Source of the DNA: Fen-1258 sp041658245 | GTDB lineage: Bacteria > Bacteroidota > Ignavibacteria > Ignavibacteriales > Melioribacteraceae | NCBI GenBank assembly: GCA_041658245.1 | Contig: JBBAAM010000007.1 | Coordinates: 1 to 64,000 of the forward strand | DNA: 64,000 nucleotides | Direction: 5' to 3' | Shown here: positions 16,942-25,470 of the stretch, in pieces | How positions within the stretch are numbered: the first letter of the stretch is position 1 | How the letters are laid out: every line of letters starts with the position of its first letter | Made by a program: the position numbers and the translations under genes | Notes under the pieces: model-generated | What the model was told of the DNA's origin: nothing | The model's input: the letters and a program-made list of their open reading frames with translations, nothing else | The model's database searches: none

Positions 16942-18984
16942 TCATTTTGCTGTTTTGCCTACTTCGATCGCTTCGTCTATTTCAATGATCTTTACTTTTC
17001 CTTCTTCCGGAGTATCAACAGCTAAGATCATTCCTTGAGATTCAATCCCAAATAATTTTGCCGCTTTAAGATTAGCAACAATTAAAATTTTCTTACCAAT
17101 AAGCTCTTCCGGTTTATAGCTTTTCGCTATTCCTGCAACTAATTGACGCTGTTCATTTCCTAAATCAATTTGAAGTTTAAGAAGTTTATCACTCTTCTTC
17201 ACACTTTCGGCGGCAATAATTTTTGCAACCTTTAACTTTATCCGCTTGAATTCATCAATTGTTATTTCTTCTATTGATTCTATTGGCTTATCTGCCATTG
17301 GTTCGAGTTTATTAATTTGTTCTTCTATCACTTTATCTTCAATTTTTGTGAATAAAATTTCTGCTTCATTAAGTTTTTGTCCGGGATGTAAAATTGAATC
17401 TCCGCATTTTGACCATTCAGTTGGTCTCGCATTCAGCATTTTCAAAATTTTAACACTAGTATTTGGAATTACCGGTTCAAAAATTACTCCAAGAGTGTAA
17501 ATTGTATTCAAGCAAATATTGATTGTGGTTGCGCATTGCTCTTTATTTTTCTTTGAAGTTACCCAAGGTTCTGAGTCGTTAAAATATTTGTTACCGGCAC
17601 GAGCAAGATTCATCATTTCGAAGATTGCATCCTTAATTTTAAAACGCTCCAATAAATCTGCAATCTTTTGAGGTTGAGATTTTAGATAATCAAGCATCTC
17701 TTCATCAATTTTTTGGAGATTATTTCTTTCCGGAACTTTACCATCAAAATGTTTGTGTGCAAAAGTAAATGTTCGGTTTACAAAATTTCCGAGTATATCG
17801 GCAAGTTCACCATTCGTCCGTCCTTGAAATTCCTTCCAGAAAAAATCAGTATCCTTATTCTCCGGTAGATTTGCCGCAAGTGTATAACGAAGAAGATCAG
17901 CAGGAAATAACTGAAGAAATTCTTCTAGATCAATTCCCCATCCACGGCTTTTAGAAAATTTCTTACCCTCAAAATTTAAGAATTCATTTGCCGGAACATT
18001 CTGCGGCAGAATAAATTTATCTTTGTTAGCATCGTTCCATGCCATTAAGATGGCGGGAAAAATAATTGTGTGAAAAACAACATTATCTTTTCCAATGAAC
18101 GCAATATACTTCGTATCAGCACCTTGCCAATATTCTTTCCACAAATCCGGTTCACTGCGCTGATGAGATAATTCTTTTGTAGCTGAGATATAACCAAGAA
18201 CTGCTTCAAACCAAACATAAAGAACTTTGTTTTCCACTCCGTCAAGTGGAACTTTAACACCCCAGTCAAGATCGCGGGTTATTGCGCGGTCTTTCAAACC
18301 ATCATTGAACCATCCTTTGCAATATTGAAGAACATTATCTTTCCAACCATATTTTTCATTCATCTCATCAATATATTTCTTTAACCGGTCTTGATATTTT
18401 CCCAATTGGAAATAATAATGAGATGTTTCTTTCAATACAGGAGTCTGACCGCTGATCTTACTCTTTGGATTTTTCAATTCAGATGGATCATAAAGCGAAC
18501 CGCATTTCTCACATTCATCACTTCGGGCTTCTTCGTTTCCGCATCGTGGACAAGTTCCTTCTACATAACGATCCGGTAAAAACATTTTTACTTTCTCATC
18601 GTAGAATTGCATCGTTTTCTTTTCTACAAGAATTCCTTGATCATAGAATGATTTGAAAAAAGATTGCGCTGTTTCATGATGGATTGGTAAGCTCGTTCGT
18701 GAATAAATATCAAAGCTCATTCCAAATTTTTCGAAAGCGGATTTGTTTGCATCATGGAAATGGTCTATAACTTCTTTTGGTGTGATCTTTTCTTTATCGG
18801 CTGTAATTGTAATCGGTACGCCATGTTCATCTGAGCCGCAAATGTAAAGGATATCATCGCCATTCAATCTTTTGTATCGAACATAAATATCAGCCGGCAG
18901 ATATGCGCCGCTTAAATGCCCTAGATGAATATTCCCATTTGCATACGGTAGTGCTGAAGTAACTAAAACTTTTTCCTTAGCCAA
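16942..18984 (-). CDS. metG: Methionyl-tRNA synthetase
   Basis: This 680-residue enzyme charges tRNA-Met. The HIGH-type site reads HLGH (about 21-24) and the KMSKS-type site reads KFSKS (about 341-345). A zinc knuckle with four Cys (CPRCG...CEKCG, about 145-162) is present. A C-terminal EMAP/Trbp111-like tRNA-binding domain starts near residue 580 (FKRIKLKVAKI...). The start codon is TTG, which yields the expected MAKEKVLVTSALPYANG beginning. It is of the long two-domain form common in Bacteroidota. Confidence 0.96.
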   Translation of the reverse strand: MAKEKVLVTSALPYANGNIHLGHLSGAYLPADIYVRYKRLNGDDILYICGSDEHGVPITITADKEKITPKEVIDHFHDANKSAFEKFGMSFDIYSRTSLPIHHETAQSFFKSFYDQGILVEKKTMQFYDEKVKMFLPDRYVEGTCPRCGNEEARSDECEKCGSLYDPSELKNPKSKISGQTPVLKETSHYYFQLGKYQDRLKKYIDEMNEKYGWKDNVLQYCKGWFNDGLKDRAITRDLDWGVKVPLDGVENKVLYVWFEAVLGYISATKELSHQRSEPDLWKEYWQGADTKYIAFIGKDNVVFHTIIFPAILMAWNDANKDKFILPQNVPANEFLNFEGKKFSKSRGWGIDLEEFLQLFPADLLRYTLAANLPENKDTDFFWKEFQGRTNGELADILGNFVNRTFTFAHKHFDGKVPERNNLQKIDEEMLDYLKSQPQKIADLLERFKIKDAIFEMMNLARAGNKYFNDSEPWVTSKKNKEQCATTINICLNTIYTLGVIFEPVIPNTSVKILKMLNARPTEWSKCGDSILHPGQKLNEAEILFTKIEDKVIEEQINKLEPMADKPIESIEEITIDEFKRIKLKVAKIIAAESVKKSDKLLKLQIDLGNEQRQLVAGIAKSYKPEELIGKKILIVANLKAAKLFGIESQGMILAVDTPEEGKVKIIEIDEAIEVGKTAK

Positions 18985-19058
18985 GATTTAACTCAATATT
19001 GTGGTTTATTTGCGGGTAAATATAAGAAAAATAAGAGAAAGGATTGAGTGGAATGAAA

Positions 19059-19106
19059 TATTCTTGCTCTCAATCTATAATGATTATAAGACTGAGAGCA
19101 AGAATA
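19059..19106 (-). terminator. Terminator-like hairpin after the acyl-CoA synthetase gene
   Basis: Arms 19059-19072 and 19093-19106 form a perfect 14-bp inverted repeat (TATTCTTGCTCTCA and its complement). The 20-base loop contains a smaller AT palindrome. It lies nine bases downstream of the synthetase stop. Confidence 0.6.
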
Positions 19107-19114
19107 GTATAATT

Positions 19115-20938
19115 TTATCCTTCAAGACCTTTGTACATATCTTCAATTAAATCCTTGTATCGTTCTTCAACAAATTTACGTTTTATCTTAAGCGAAGGAG
19201 TAAGTTCACCGGTTTCGATTGTAAATGGTTTATCTAATATTGCAAACTTGCGAACGCGTTCAAAGTTGGCAAGTTTTTTCTGGAATTGATCAAGTTCTCT
19301 ATCAAGTAGTTCATAAATCTGTTTCATCTCCACGAGTTCATCAATTGATTTGTATTGGATTCTATTTGCATCGGCATACTCTTTAAGTGCTTCATAATCC
19401 GGTACAATAAGAGCACTCACGAACATTCTGCGATCACCGATCAAAATAAATTGATCAATGTATTTGCTTGCCAAGAACATGTTTTCAATTGGTGTCGGTG
19501 CAATATATTTTCCGCCGGATGTTTTGAACAAATGTTTCTTTCTATCGGTAATAATTAAAAATCCTTCGGCATCAAAAACACCGATATCACCTGTGTAAAG
19601 CCAGCCGTCTTTAATTGTTTCTTCAGTTTCTTTTTTGTTCTTGTAGTAACCTTGCATAATGTTAGGACCGTAAGCTAGAATTTCACCATCCTTAGCAATT
19701 TTAATTTCAACACCGGGCATTGGTTTGCCAACTGTTCCAAATTTGTAATCATTTACTCTATTTGCAACGATAACCGGAGAAGATTCTGTTAATCCGTATC
19801 CCTCAATAACTAAAATACCGGCAGCTTCAAAAAATAAACCGAGTTCTCTTGCGAGTGCCGCGCCACCGGAGATAAAAAAGCGTAATTTCCCGCCGGTTTT
19901 TTCTCTTAATTTATGAAAGACTAGTTTATCTGCGAGTTTATGTTTGAGCGAAAGAAAAATTGGAATTGGATGACCGGATTTTTTTGCAACGCAGTATTCT
20001 TTACCAATTTCTATAGCCCAATTAAATATTTTCTGTTTCTTTTCCGGTTGTGACTCAACATTTCGTTTTATCTTACTATACATTCTCTCAAACAATCGCG
20101 GTACAGCAGTTATGATTGTCGGGTGAATATCTTCCATATTGCTTGCAATTTTTTCTATGCTTTCGGCATAAACTATAGTGCCGCCGCAAGAAAACGCAGT
20201 ATAGTATCCGCCCATTCTTTCAAAGATATGGCAAAGCGGAAGGAACGATAGGAATATATCATTCTCTCCAATATCAAAAATTTCATGTGCTGCTTTTATA
20301 TTGGATACAATATTTTTATGAGTCAGCATTACTCCTTTAGGTACACCGGTCGTACCCGAAGTATAAATAATTGTGCAAAGCTCATTCTCTTGAGTGAGTT
20401 TAGAACTCTCTTTAAAATAATTCGGATGATCTTTACCGAACTCCATTCCTTTTGCCTGAACATCCGAGAAATTGAAAACATCTTTTTCTGTTACTTTATC
20501 TTCATTATTCATTATAACTATGAACCGTAGAGTTTTACATTCATTCCTCACCTTCAATACTTTATTTAGCTGAAATTTATTCGATACTACTATTCCAACA
20601 GATTCCGAGTTGTTAAGACAAAACTCTATTGTTTCTGAAGTGGAGATCGGATAGAGTGGAACATCAACACCGCCAAGTCCAAGAACAGCCATATCGGAAT
20701 AAACCCACTCGGGACGGTTCTCTGCTATAATAGCTACCTTATCGTTCCGTTTAACACCCAATGCAGCAAGACCTAATGCTAAGTTTTCTGTGTCTCTATA
20801 AACTTCATCATACTTAATTCCTAACCACTGATCATTAGCTTTATATTTAAGTACCGGCCTTTCTTTCCCCCTTCCAAAATCCTGAGTAATAATTTGAAAA
20901 AGTTGTGGGATTGTTTTGAAGTCTTTATAGATTGGCAT
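19115..20938 (-). CDS. Long-chain fatty-acid--CoA ligase (AMP-forming)
   Basis: This 607-residue AMP-binding enzyme activates fatty acids to acyl-CoA. The P-loop-like motif YTSGTTGVPKGVMLTH lies near residues 190-205. GYGLTESSP is near 379, and the adenylation-domain TGDIGVFDAEGFLIITDRKK segment is near 449. The last third is the mobile C-terminal domain. The form resembles the FAA1-like long-chain synthetases common in Bacteroidota. An AAGGAG ribosome site precedes the ATG. It is a single-gene unit between its own promoter and hairpin. Confidence 0.92.
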   Translation of the reverse strand: MPIYKDFKTIPQLFQIITQDFGRGKERPVLKYKANDQWLGIKYDEVYRDTENLALGLAALGVKRNDKVAIIAENRPEWVYSDMAVLGLGGVDVPLYPISTSETIEFCLNNSESVGIVVSNKFQLNKVLKVRNECKTLRFIVIMNNEDKVTEKDVFNFSDVQAKGMEFGKDHPNYFKESSKLTQENELCTIIYTSGTTGVPKGVMLTHKNIVSNIKAAHEIFDIGENDIFLSFLPLCHIFERMGGYYTAFSCGGTIVYAESIEKIASNMEDIHPTIITAVPRLFERMYSKIKRNVESQPEKKQKIFNWAIEIGKEYCVAKKSGHPIPIFLSLKHKLADKLVFHKLREKTGGKLRFFISGGAALARELGLFFEAAGILVIEGYGLTESSPVIVANRVNDYKFGTVGKPMPGVEIKIAKDGEILAYGPNIMQGYYKNKKETEETIKDGWLYTGDIGVFDAEGFLIITDRKKHLFKTSGGKYIAPTPIENMFLASKYIDQFILIGDRRMFVSALIVPDYEALKEYADANRIQYKSIDELVEMKQIYELLDRELDQFQKKLANFERVRKFAILDKPFTIETGELTPSLKIKRKFVEERYKDLIEDMYKGLEG

Positions 20939-20963
20939 GAATATCTCCTTTTTAAGTTGCGGT

Positions 20964-20994
20964 TCAAGATAATTTGAGGTCGGATAAAATGCAA
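20964..20994 (-). promoter_or_regulatory. Putative promoter of the acyl-CoA synthetase gene
   Basis: TTG (20994-20992), 20 bases, then TATCTTGA (20971-20964), matching TAnnTT. The predicted leader is about 20 bases. The remainder of the gap up to 21059 shows nothing else. Confidence 0.5.
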
Positions 20995-21059
20995 TAATGA
21001 GAGACTAACTATTTTTAATGAAAGTATTTATAAGAAGACTTTTGGTCGGAATTGATTCG

Positions 21060-21386
21060 TTATTGTGCCCAGATTTCTCCATTAACAACAGGAGTTACAC
21101 AGATAAGCGGTTTTTCCGGCACATGGAGTTTTTCAAATATCTCTTCAAACAATTTGTATTGTAATCCTTGAGATTCGATTTTAGAGAATTTTTTGTAAGA
21201 CATGAATTCGCCATTCTTATTCTGCGGCGCATTAAAATGAAATGAAGTACTTAGATCTTCCTTTGCGCGTCCTTTTAGAAATTTTATTTTTTCTTCGTCG
21301 CTTCCTTCCATTTGATATGACTTTGCTTTGAAGGCTGTAACAAAATTATTATCAATGATCAGATAAATATTTAGGATGGTTTCCAA
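21060..21386 (-). CDS. Unrecognised 108-residue protein
   Basis: I do not recognise this protein. It has no signal peptide or membrane segment and is mixed in charge, with a GSDEEKIKFLKGRAKEDL helix-like stretch near residues 28-45. It lies eight bases after the membrane-protein gene and in the same direction, so the two are probably co-transcribed. It has an ordinary ATG start and codon use like its neighbours. Confidence 0.6.
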   Translation of the reverse strand: METILNIYLIIDNNFVTAFKAKSYQMEGSDEEKIKFLKGRAKEDLSTSFHFNAPQNKNGEFMSYKKFSKIESQGLQYKLFEEIFEKLHVPEKPLICVTPVVNGEIWAQ

Positions 21387-21394
21387 TAAAAATC

Positions 21395-22054
21395 TTATTT
21401 AGTTATAGTTTTGTTTTTCAGTACAAAGATCATTAAGAATGTTGCAAAAACAAATGCAAGTTTACACAATAAACTATCAACTGCTGTTAAGAATGTTGGG
21501 ATCGCTATTGCAAGAATCATAGACGGAATGAATGTGAAAAGATACCCGAATAGAAATGTACGAGTGAGAGTTTTTTGGAGCGGATCGGTTTCAGCGCCCC
21601 ATTTCTTGTTAAGGATGATCATTGAAAAAATAATCGGTAAGTAATAGAATATTCCATACAACTCTCCTAGCGGGTAATGATAGGATGCATACAACACCGT
21701 ACATTTTGTAACTGCAAATTGATCAACAACAAAAAGGTAATAAATGATGAAGAATAATGCCGGAATGAAAACAAGTTTGCTGTATTGAGATTCTTTTACA
21801 GAGAATTTAATTACAGTATACAATCCAAGCGGCGGAAGAAGTGATATATCTAAGAATGCGAGATATATTAATATTTGCTTCTGCAAACCTACAAAGCAAA
21901 TCAAGAACTCGATGAACTGATAACCGAACAAAAGGAAAATCATCCCAATGACAAGTTTGTTAATTGAGTTTTTCTCTGAAAAGATCAGCATGTTGATAAT
22001 GTAAAGTAATTCAACACAAGCGATCAATAAAGAAATTATGCCGTCTAGATTCAT
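21395..22054 (-). CDS. Unrecognised seven-helix membrane protein
   Basis: This 219-residue protein consists almost entirely of hydrophobic segments, about seven (near 5-25, 34-55, 62-80, 95-112, 128-148, 165-185 and 190-212). The layout recalls the 7TM sensor part of some Bacteroidota histidine kinases, but no kinase or other output domain is attached. Function is unknown. It sits between a nitrilase-family gene and a small unknown gene. Confidence 0.65.
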   Translation of the reverse strand: MNLDGIISLLIACVELLYIINMLIFSEKNSINKLVIGMIFLLFGYQFIEFLICFVGLQKQILIYLAFLDISLLPPLGLYTVIKFSVKESQYSKLVFIPALFFIIYYLFVVDQFAVTKCTVLYASYHYPLGELYGIFYYLPIIFSMIILNKKWGAETDPLQKTLTRTFLFGYLFTFIPSMILAIAIPTFLTAVDSLLCKLAFVFATFLMIFVLKNKTITK

Positions 22055-22079
22055 GATGTAACTCTTAGTTTTTTAAAAT

Positions 22080-22907
22080 CTATTTGTTGTTGTTAAACCA
22101 ATCAGCATATAATTCCGGTCTTCTATCTCTCATGAATAATCTCTTTGCGTGAGACTTGCTACATTCACTCAAATCAATATCGCAAATCAAAATTTCTTCC
22201 GTACCCAAACCGGCGCGCGTTATTACTTCTCCTTCCGAATTACAGACAAATGATTCTCCTGAGAAAGTTAAACATTCTTCTTCTCCCACACGATTGCATA
22301 ATGCAGTAAAATATCCGTTCTGAAATGCGGCTACTCTCATCTCTGCTTCGTATAATCCTTCCGGCCATTCGCCAACAGAACCTGCTTGCGGAATAAATAC
22401 AATCTCAGCGCCGTTTAATGCCAGTGCTCTCATGTATTCCGGGTAATGACGATCATAACAAATGGCTACACCAACTTTTCCATATTTAGTTTCGTAAACC
22501 GGCGCGCCGCTATTACCGGGTGTGTAAAAATCTTTTTCATGAAAGCATGCGTAATCCGTAATGTGAATCATTCTTGTTGTGCCAAGAATTTTTCCGTCTG
22601 TATTAATTACGGGTGATGAATCGTAAGTAGCGTCTCCATCTTTTTCATACAGATTCAAAATGATAACAACATTTAACTCTTTAGCAAGTTGTGAAAAAAT
22701 ATCTGTCGTAAGCCCGGGGATTGTCTCCGCAATATCTAATGGTTTTTGTGCAGATGATCTTTGCGGGAAGAATGGGATAAACGCCAATTCCGAAAATGAA
22801 ATGATCTTTGCACCAGACAGTGCAGCTTTTCTAACCGCTTCAATTCCATTTTGAATATTTTGTTCTTTACTGCTTGACGATTTTTGTTGAACTAAGGCAA
22901 TTTTCAT
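22080..22907 (-). CDS. Carbon-nitrogen hydrolase (nitrilase superfamily)
   Basis: This 275-residue protein is related to N-carbamoylputrescine and beta-ureidopropionase amidohydrolases. The catalytic Glu (IISFSELAF, about 41) and nucleophile Cys (GVAICYDRHYPE, about 149) are present. The region that normally holds the catalytic Lys (RKMHIP-like) reads TRMIHIT, so that Lys seems replaced by Met. The substrate is unknown. It is followed by two unknown genes and preceded by a toxin-antitoxin pair. Confidence 0.85.
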   Translation of the reverse strand: MKIALVQQKSSSSKEQNIQNGIEAVRKAALSGAKIISFSELAFIPFFPQRSSAQKPLDIAETIPGLTTDIFSQLAKELNVVIILNLYEKDGDATYDSSPVINTDGKILGTTRMIHITDYACFHEKDFYTPGNSGAPVYETKYGKVGVAICYDRHYPEYMRALALNGAEIVFIPQAGSVGEWPEGLYEAEMRVAAFQNGYFTALCNRVGEEECLTFSGESFVCNSEGEVITRAGLGTEEILICDIDLSECSKSHAKRLFMRDRRPELYADWFNNNK

Positions 22908-22941
22908 TAAACACCGACCCGTATAAAATCTAAATAGCTAA

Positions 22942-23211
22942 TCAAATTTTAGAAATAGTTTTTTCATAATCTGTATGAGATCCTATCCAAAACCAGATCA
23001 AAGTTTCATCTTCTTTTATACCAAGTGCACGCCATCCCCTATTTATTCTGACAGAGTAAATTGGTTTGCTAGGATGTACTTGTTTGAATCTTATGCTAGG
23101 ATGCAATGGATTACTCTGCCATTTCTCAAAAACCTTTTTGGCAGAAACCTGAATTTGTGGCGGAAGTTGATCATACAATTTTCGAAACGACTCAGTTGTG
23201 TAAGAAATCAT
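22942..23211 (-). CDS. RelE/ParE-superfamily toxin
   Basis: This 89-residue protein has the compact RelE/ParE arrangement: an N-terminal helix pair (SFRKLYDQLPPQIQVSAKKVFEKW), then strands ending in YSVRINRGWRALGI and a final WFWIGSHTDYE. Members either cut mRNA on the ribosome or poison gyrase; which of these applies cannot be told. It lies 10 bases downstream of its probable antitoxin. Confidence 0.8.
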   Translation of the reverse strand: MISYTTESFRKLYDQLPPQIQVSAKKVFEKWQSNPLHPSIRFKQVHPSKPIYSVRINRGWRALGIKEDETLIWFWIGSHTDYEKTISKI

Positions 23212-23221
23212 TATTATTTTA

Positions 23222-23428
23222 CTATTTCAATGGCTTGGTCATGCCGCTCTGATATTCTGCAAGCGCTTCTTTAGCTAGTAATTCCAATCCTTTTTTTGAT
23301 GCAAGAAATGATTCTTCCCACTTTTTCTCATCGGATATTTCTTCAAGAATAACAGCAGCTATTGAATCTTGTTCAGTTCTCGACAACTTTGAAATTTCTT
23401 CAACTGCCTTTTCTAATAACTGGGTCAT
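23222..23428 (-). CDS. Antitoxin partner of the RelE/ParE-type toxin
   Basis: This 68-residue, helix-rich protein (MTQLLEKAVEEISKLSRTEQ start) resembles the short antitoxins that precede RelE/ParE toxins. An EEISDEKKWEESF stretch and a C-terminal tail probably bind the toxin. It lies first in the operon, as is usual, and an inverted repeat overlaps its promoter. Confidence 0.75.
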   Translation of the reverse strand: MTQLLEKAVEEISKLSRTEQDSIAAVILEEISDEKKWEESFLASKKGLELLAKEALAEYQSGMTKPLK

Positions 23429-23452
23429 ATTTGATCCATATTGTTTGTAAAT

Positions 23453-23489
23453 AAGTTAACTGATACATAAACAAACTGCAATATCAGTT
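23453..23489 (-). promoter_or_regulatory. Putative promoter with operator of the toxin-antitoxin operon
   Basis: TTG (23481-23479), 20 bases, then TAACTT (23458-23453) form a promoter. The arms AACTGATA (23458-23465) and TATCAGTT (23482-23489) form an 8-bp perfect inverted repeat that spans it, as expected for autoregulation by the toxin-antitoxin complex. Confidence 0.55.
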
Positions 23490-23546
23490 TGGAATTCCAA
23501 TTAAGTAAATTATTACGAATACTTTGTTTAACACTTCTGACTATTT

Positions 23547-23858
23547 CTATTTCAGTCCGCTGATTTCTATAATTTCTACAATTGTTCCCCACATATGAAT
23601 GCTTGCCATATCTTTTTTTTCTACATACTTAAAGGAGATTCGTTTACCATCAACTTGAAATTCTTTTGAAAGATTAAGCGGGTCAAGATTTTTATTATCA
23701 TCCGTTGTGATTCCGTAAAATCCGCCTTCAAGAGAAATATACTTTACTGTTCCGATAGCAGAAATTGATTTCATGTTTTCAGACTCTGTTCCGAGACATG
23801 TAATTGCAATGAATGAAAGGATTGTTATAATAATAATATTTTTGATAATGTTTTTCAT
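23547..23858 (-). CDS. Small lipoprotein of unknown function
   Basis: This protein has 103 residues, with a hydrophobic signal (about 5-18) ending in a lipobox AITC. The mature part is predicted to be beta-rich (SISAIGTVKYISLEGGFYGI...). I do not recognise the family; similar small proteins carry OB-like folds. An upstream frame extension to 23966 would translate a palindromic repeat, so the ATG at 23858 is preferred. It follows fumC. Confidence 0.65.
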   Translation of the reverse strand: MKNIIKNIIIITILSFIAITCLGTESENMKSISAIGTVKYISLEGGFYGITTDDNKNLDPLNLSKEFQVDGKRISFKYVEKKDMASIHMWGTIVEIIEISGLK

Positions 23859-23904
23859 TTGTGTAATGATCAAGTTTATGTCAATTTTCAACCTCCCCCA
23901 TGTC

Positions 23905-23925
23905 CCCCTCCTTAGTAAGGAGGGG
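23905..23925. repeat. GC-rich palindromic repeat (REP-like)
   Basis: CCCCTCCTTA and its complement (23905-23914 and 23916-23925) form an almost loop-free hairpin, flanked by further C and G runs up to 23938. It stands out from the AT-rich surroundings. Such CCCCTCCTTAG elements are known dispersed intergenic repeats in many bacteria. It lies just after the fumC stop. Confidence 0.7.
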
Positions 23926-23949
23926 AAAAAAAGGGGGTGATCAAAAATA

Positions 23950-25341
23950 TTATTTTTTTGTACCAATCATTTTTTCAGGACGAACAACTTCATCAAATTT
24001 TTCTGCAGTTATAAGACCGAGCTCAAGTGCAGCTTCTTTCAAAGTTTTATTTTCCTTGTGAGCTTTCTTGGCAACTTTCGCTGCATTATCGTAACCAATA
24101 ACCGGATTCAAAGAAGTAACCAGCATCAATGAATTTTCGAGGTGTTTCTTGATATTGATTTCATTGGCTGTAATGCCTTCCACACAATGTTCGCTGAAAC
24201 TTTCGCAAGCATCGGCAATTAATTTTATTGATTGAAGAACGTTGAATGCTATAACCGGCATGAAAACATTAAGCTCAAAATTTCCACTTGAACCCGCAAT
24301 GTTTATAGTTACATCATTCCCGAAGACTTGAGAACAAACCATCGTCATAGCTTCGCATTGCGTGGGATTAACTTTCCCGGGCATGATAGAACTGCCGGGT
24401 TCGTTTTCCGGTAAAGAGATTTCACCTATTCCGCATCTCGGTCCGGAACCAAGCCAACGGATATCATTTGAAATTTTTAATAACGAAGCAGCAAGAGTTT
24501 TTAACACACCGCTCATTTCTACTAAAGCATCTTTTGCAGCCATCGCTTCAAATTTATTCGGCGCTGTTTTGAACGGCTTTCCGGTAAGTTTAGAAATTGT
24601 TTCTGCAACTTTAACTGCATAATCAGGATGAGCATTTAATCCAGTACCGACAGCAGTTCCGCCAAGAGGAATTTCGTATAATCTTTTTAATGAATCGTTA
24701 ATACGTGCTAACCCGTTTGTTAATTGCTGGGCATAACCAGAAAATTCATCTCCAAGTGTAAGTGGAGTTGCATCCATTAAATGTGTTCTGCCGATTTTGA
24801 TTATGTTCTTAAATTCTTTTGCTTTTGCATCCAATGAATCGCGCAACTTTGTAACCATAGGAATTAACCGGCGGTAGATCTCTTCTACCGCTGCAACATG
24901 AATTGATGTTGGGAATGCATCATTAGTGGATTGAGCTTTGTTTACATCATCATTCGGATGGATCGGTTTTTTACTTCCCATAACTCCGCCCGCTATTTCG
25001 ATCGCACGATTGGAGATAACTTCGTTTGCATTCATGTTCGTTTGAGTACCGCTTCCGGTTTGCCAAACAACTAAAGGAAAATGATCATTCAATTTTCCTT
25101 CGATAACTTCATTAGCTGCTTTTACAATCAAATCAAGTTTGTCCTTAGGTAAAATTCCTAATTCATTGTTAGTGATTGCTGCAGCTTTTTTTACAATACC
25201 AAGCGCTCTAATCATCTCAGCGGGAAATCTCTCTCCTCCGATTTTAAAATTCATTAACGATCTTGCTGTCTGTGCGCCATAATACTTATCAACGGGGACT
25301 TTCATTTCACCCATAGTATCGGTTTCAATTCTGTATTCCAT
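23950..25341 (-). CDS. fumC: Fumarate hydratase, class II
   Basis: This 463-residue, oxygen-stable, iron-free fumarase of the TCA cycle interconverts fumarate and malate. The family signature GSSIMPGKVNPTQCE (about residues 316-330) is present. So are QTGSGTQTNMNANEV (about 94-108) and the IGRTHLMDATPLTLG stretch (about 184-198). Length is typical. It is likely monocistronic or followed by the small lipoprotein gene, and has its own promoter-like sequence. Confidence 0.97.
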   Translation of the reverse strand: MEYRIETDTMGEMKVPVDKYYGAQTARSLMNFKIGGERFPAEMIRALGIVKKAAAITNNELGILPKDKLDLIVKAANEVIEGKLNDHFPLVVWQTGSGTQTNMNANEVISNRAIEIAGGVMGSKKPIHPNDDVNKAQSTNDAFPTSIHVAAVEEIYRRLIPMVTKLRDSLDAKAKEFKNIIKIGRTHLMDATPLTLGDEFSGYAQQLTNGLARINDSLKRLYEIPLGGTAVGTGLNAHPDYAVKVAETISKLTGKPFKTAPNKFEAMAAKDALVEMSGVLKTLAASLLKISNDIRWLGSGPRCGIGEISLPENEPGSSIMPGKVNPTQCEAMTMVCSQVFGNDVTINIAGSSGNFELNVFMPVIAFNVLQSIKLIADACESFSEHCVEGITANEINIKKHLENSLMLVTSLNPVIGYDNAAKVAKKAHKENKTLKEAALELGLITAEKFDEVVRPEKMIGTKK

Positions 25342-25371
25342 TGTATTCTCCAGGTTATTTTATTTGCATGA

Positions 25372-25402
25372 ACAAATTAGGTGAATGAGTTTTTATTTGC
25401 AA
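25372..25402 (-). promoter_or_regulatory. Putative promoter of fumC
   Basis: TTG (25402-25400), 20 bases, then TAATTTGT (25379-25372), matching TAnnTT with all fixed positions. The predicted leader is about 25 bases. Confidence 0.5.
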
Positions 25403-25410
25403 TCCGGTTG

Positions 25411-25455
25411 GTAGATATTGGATACTGGATGCAGGATATTTGATTCTGGATGTTA
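25411..25455. repeat. Short tandem-like GGAT repeats
   Basis: Units like TTGGATACTGGATG, CAGGATATT and TTCTGGATG recur within 45 bases of the gap between the MNT gene and fumC. No good hairpin is formed. It belongs to the same kind of low-complexity intergenic sequence seen elsewhere in the window. Confidence 0.5.
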
Positions 25456-25470
25456 GATTGAGAATTGTTA

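Noticed and set aside
23859..23966. N-terminal extension of the small lipoprotein to 23966
   Set aside because: It would translate a palindromic repeat and overlap fumC. The ATG at 23858 gives a proper lipoprotein signal.
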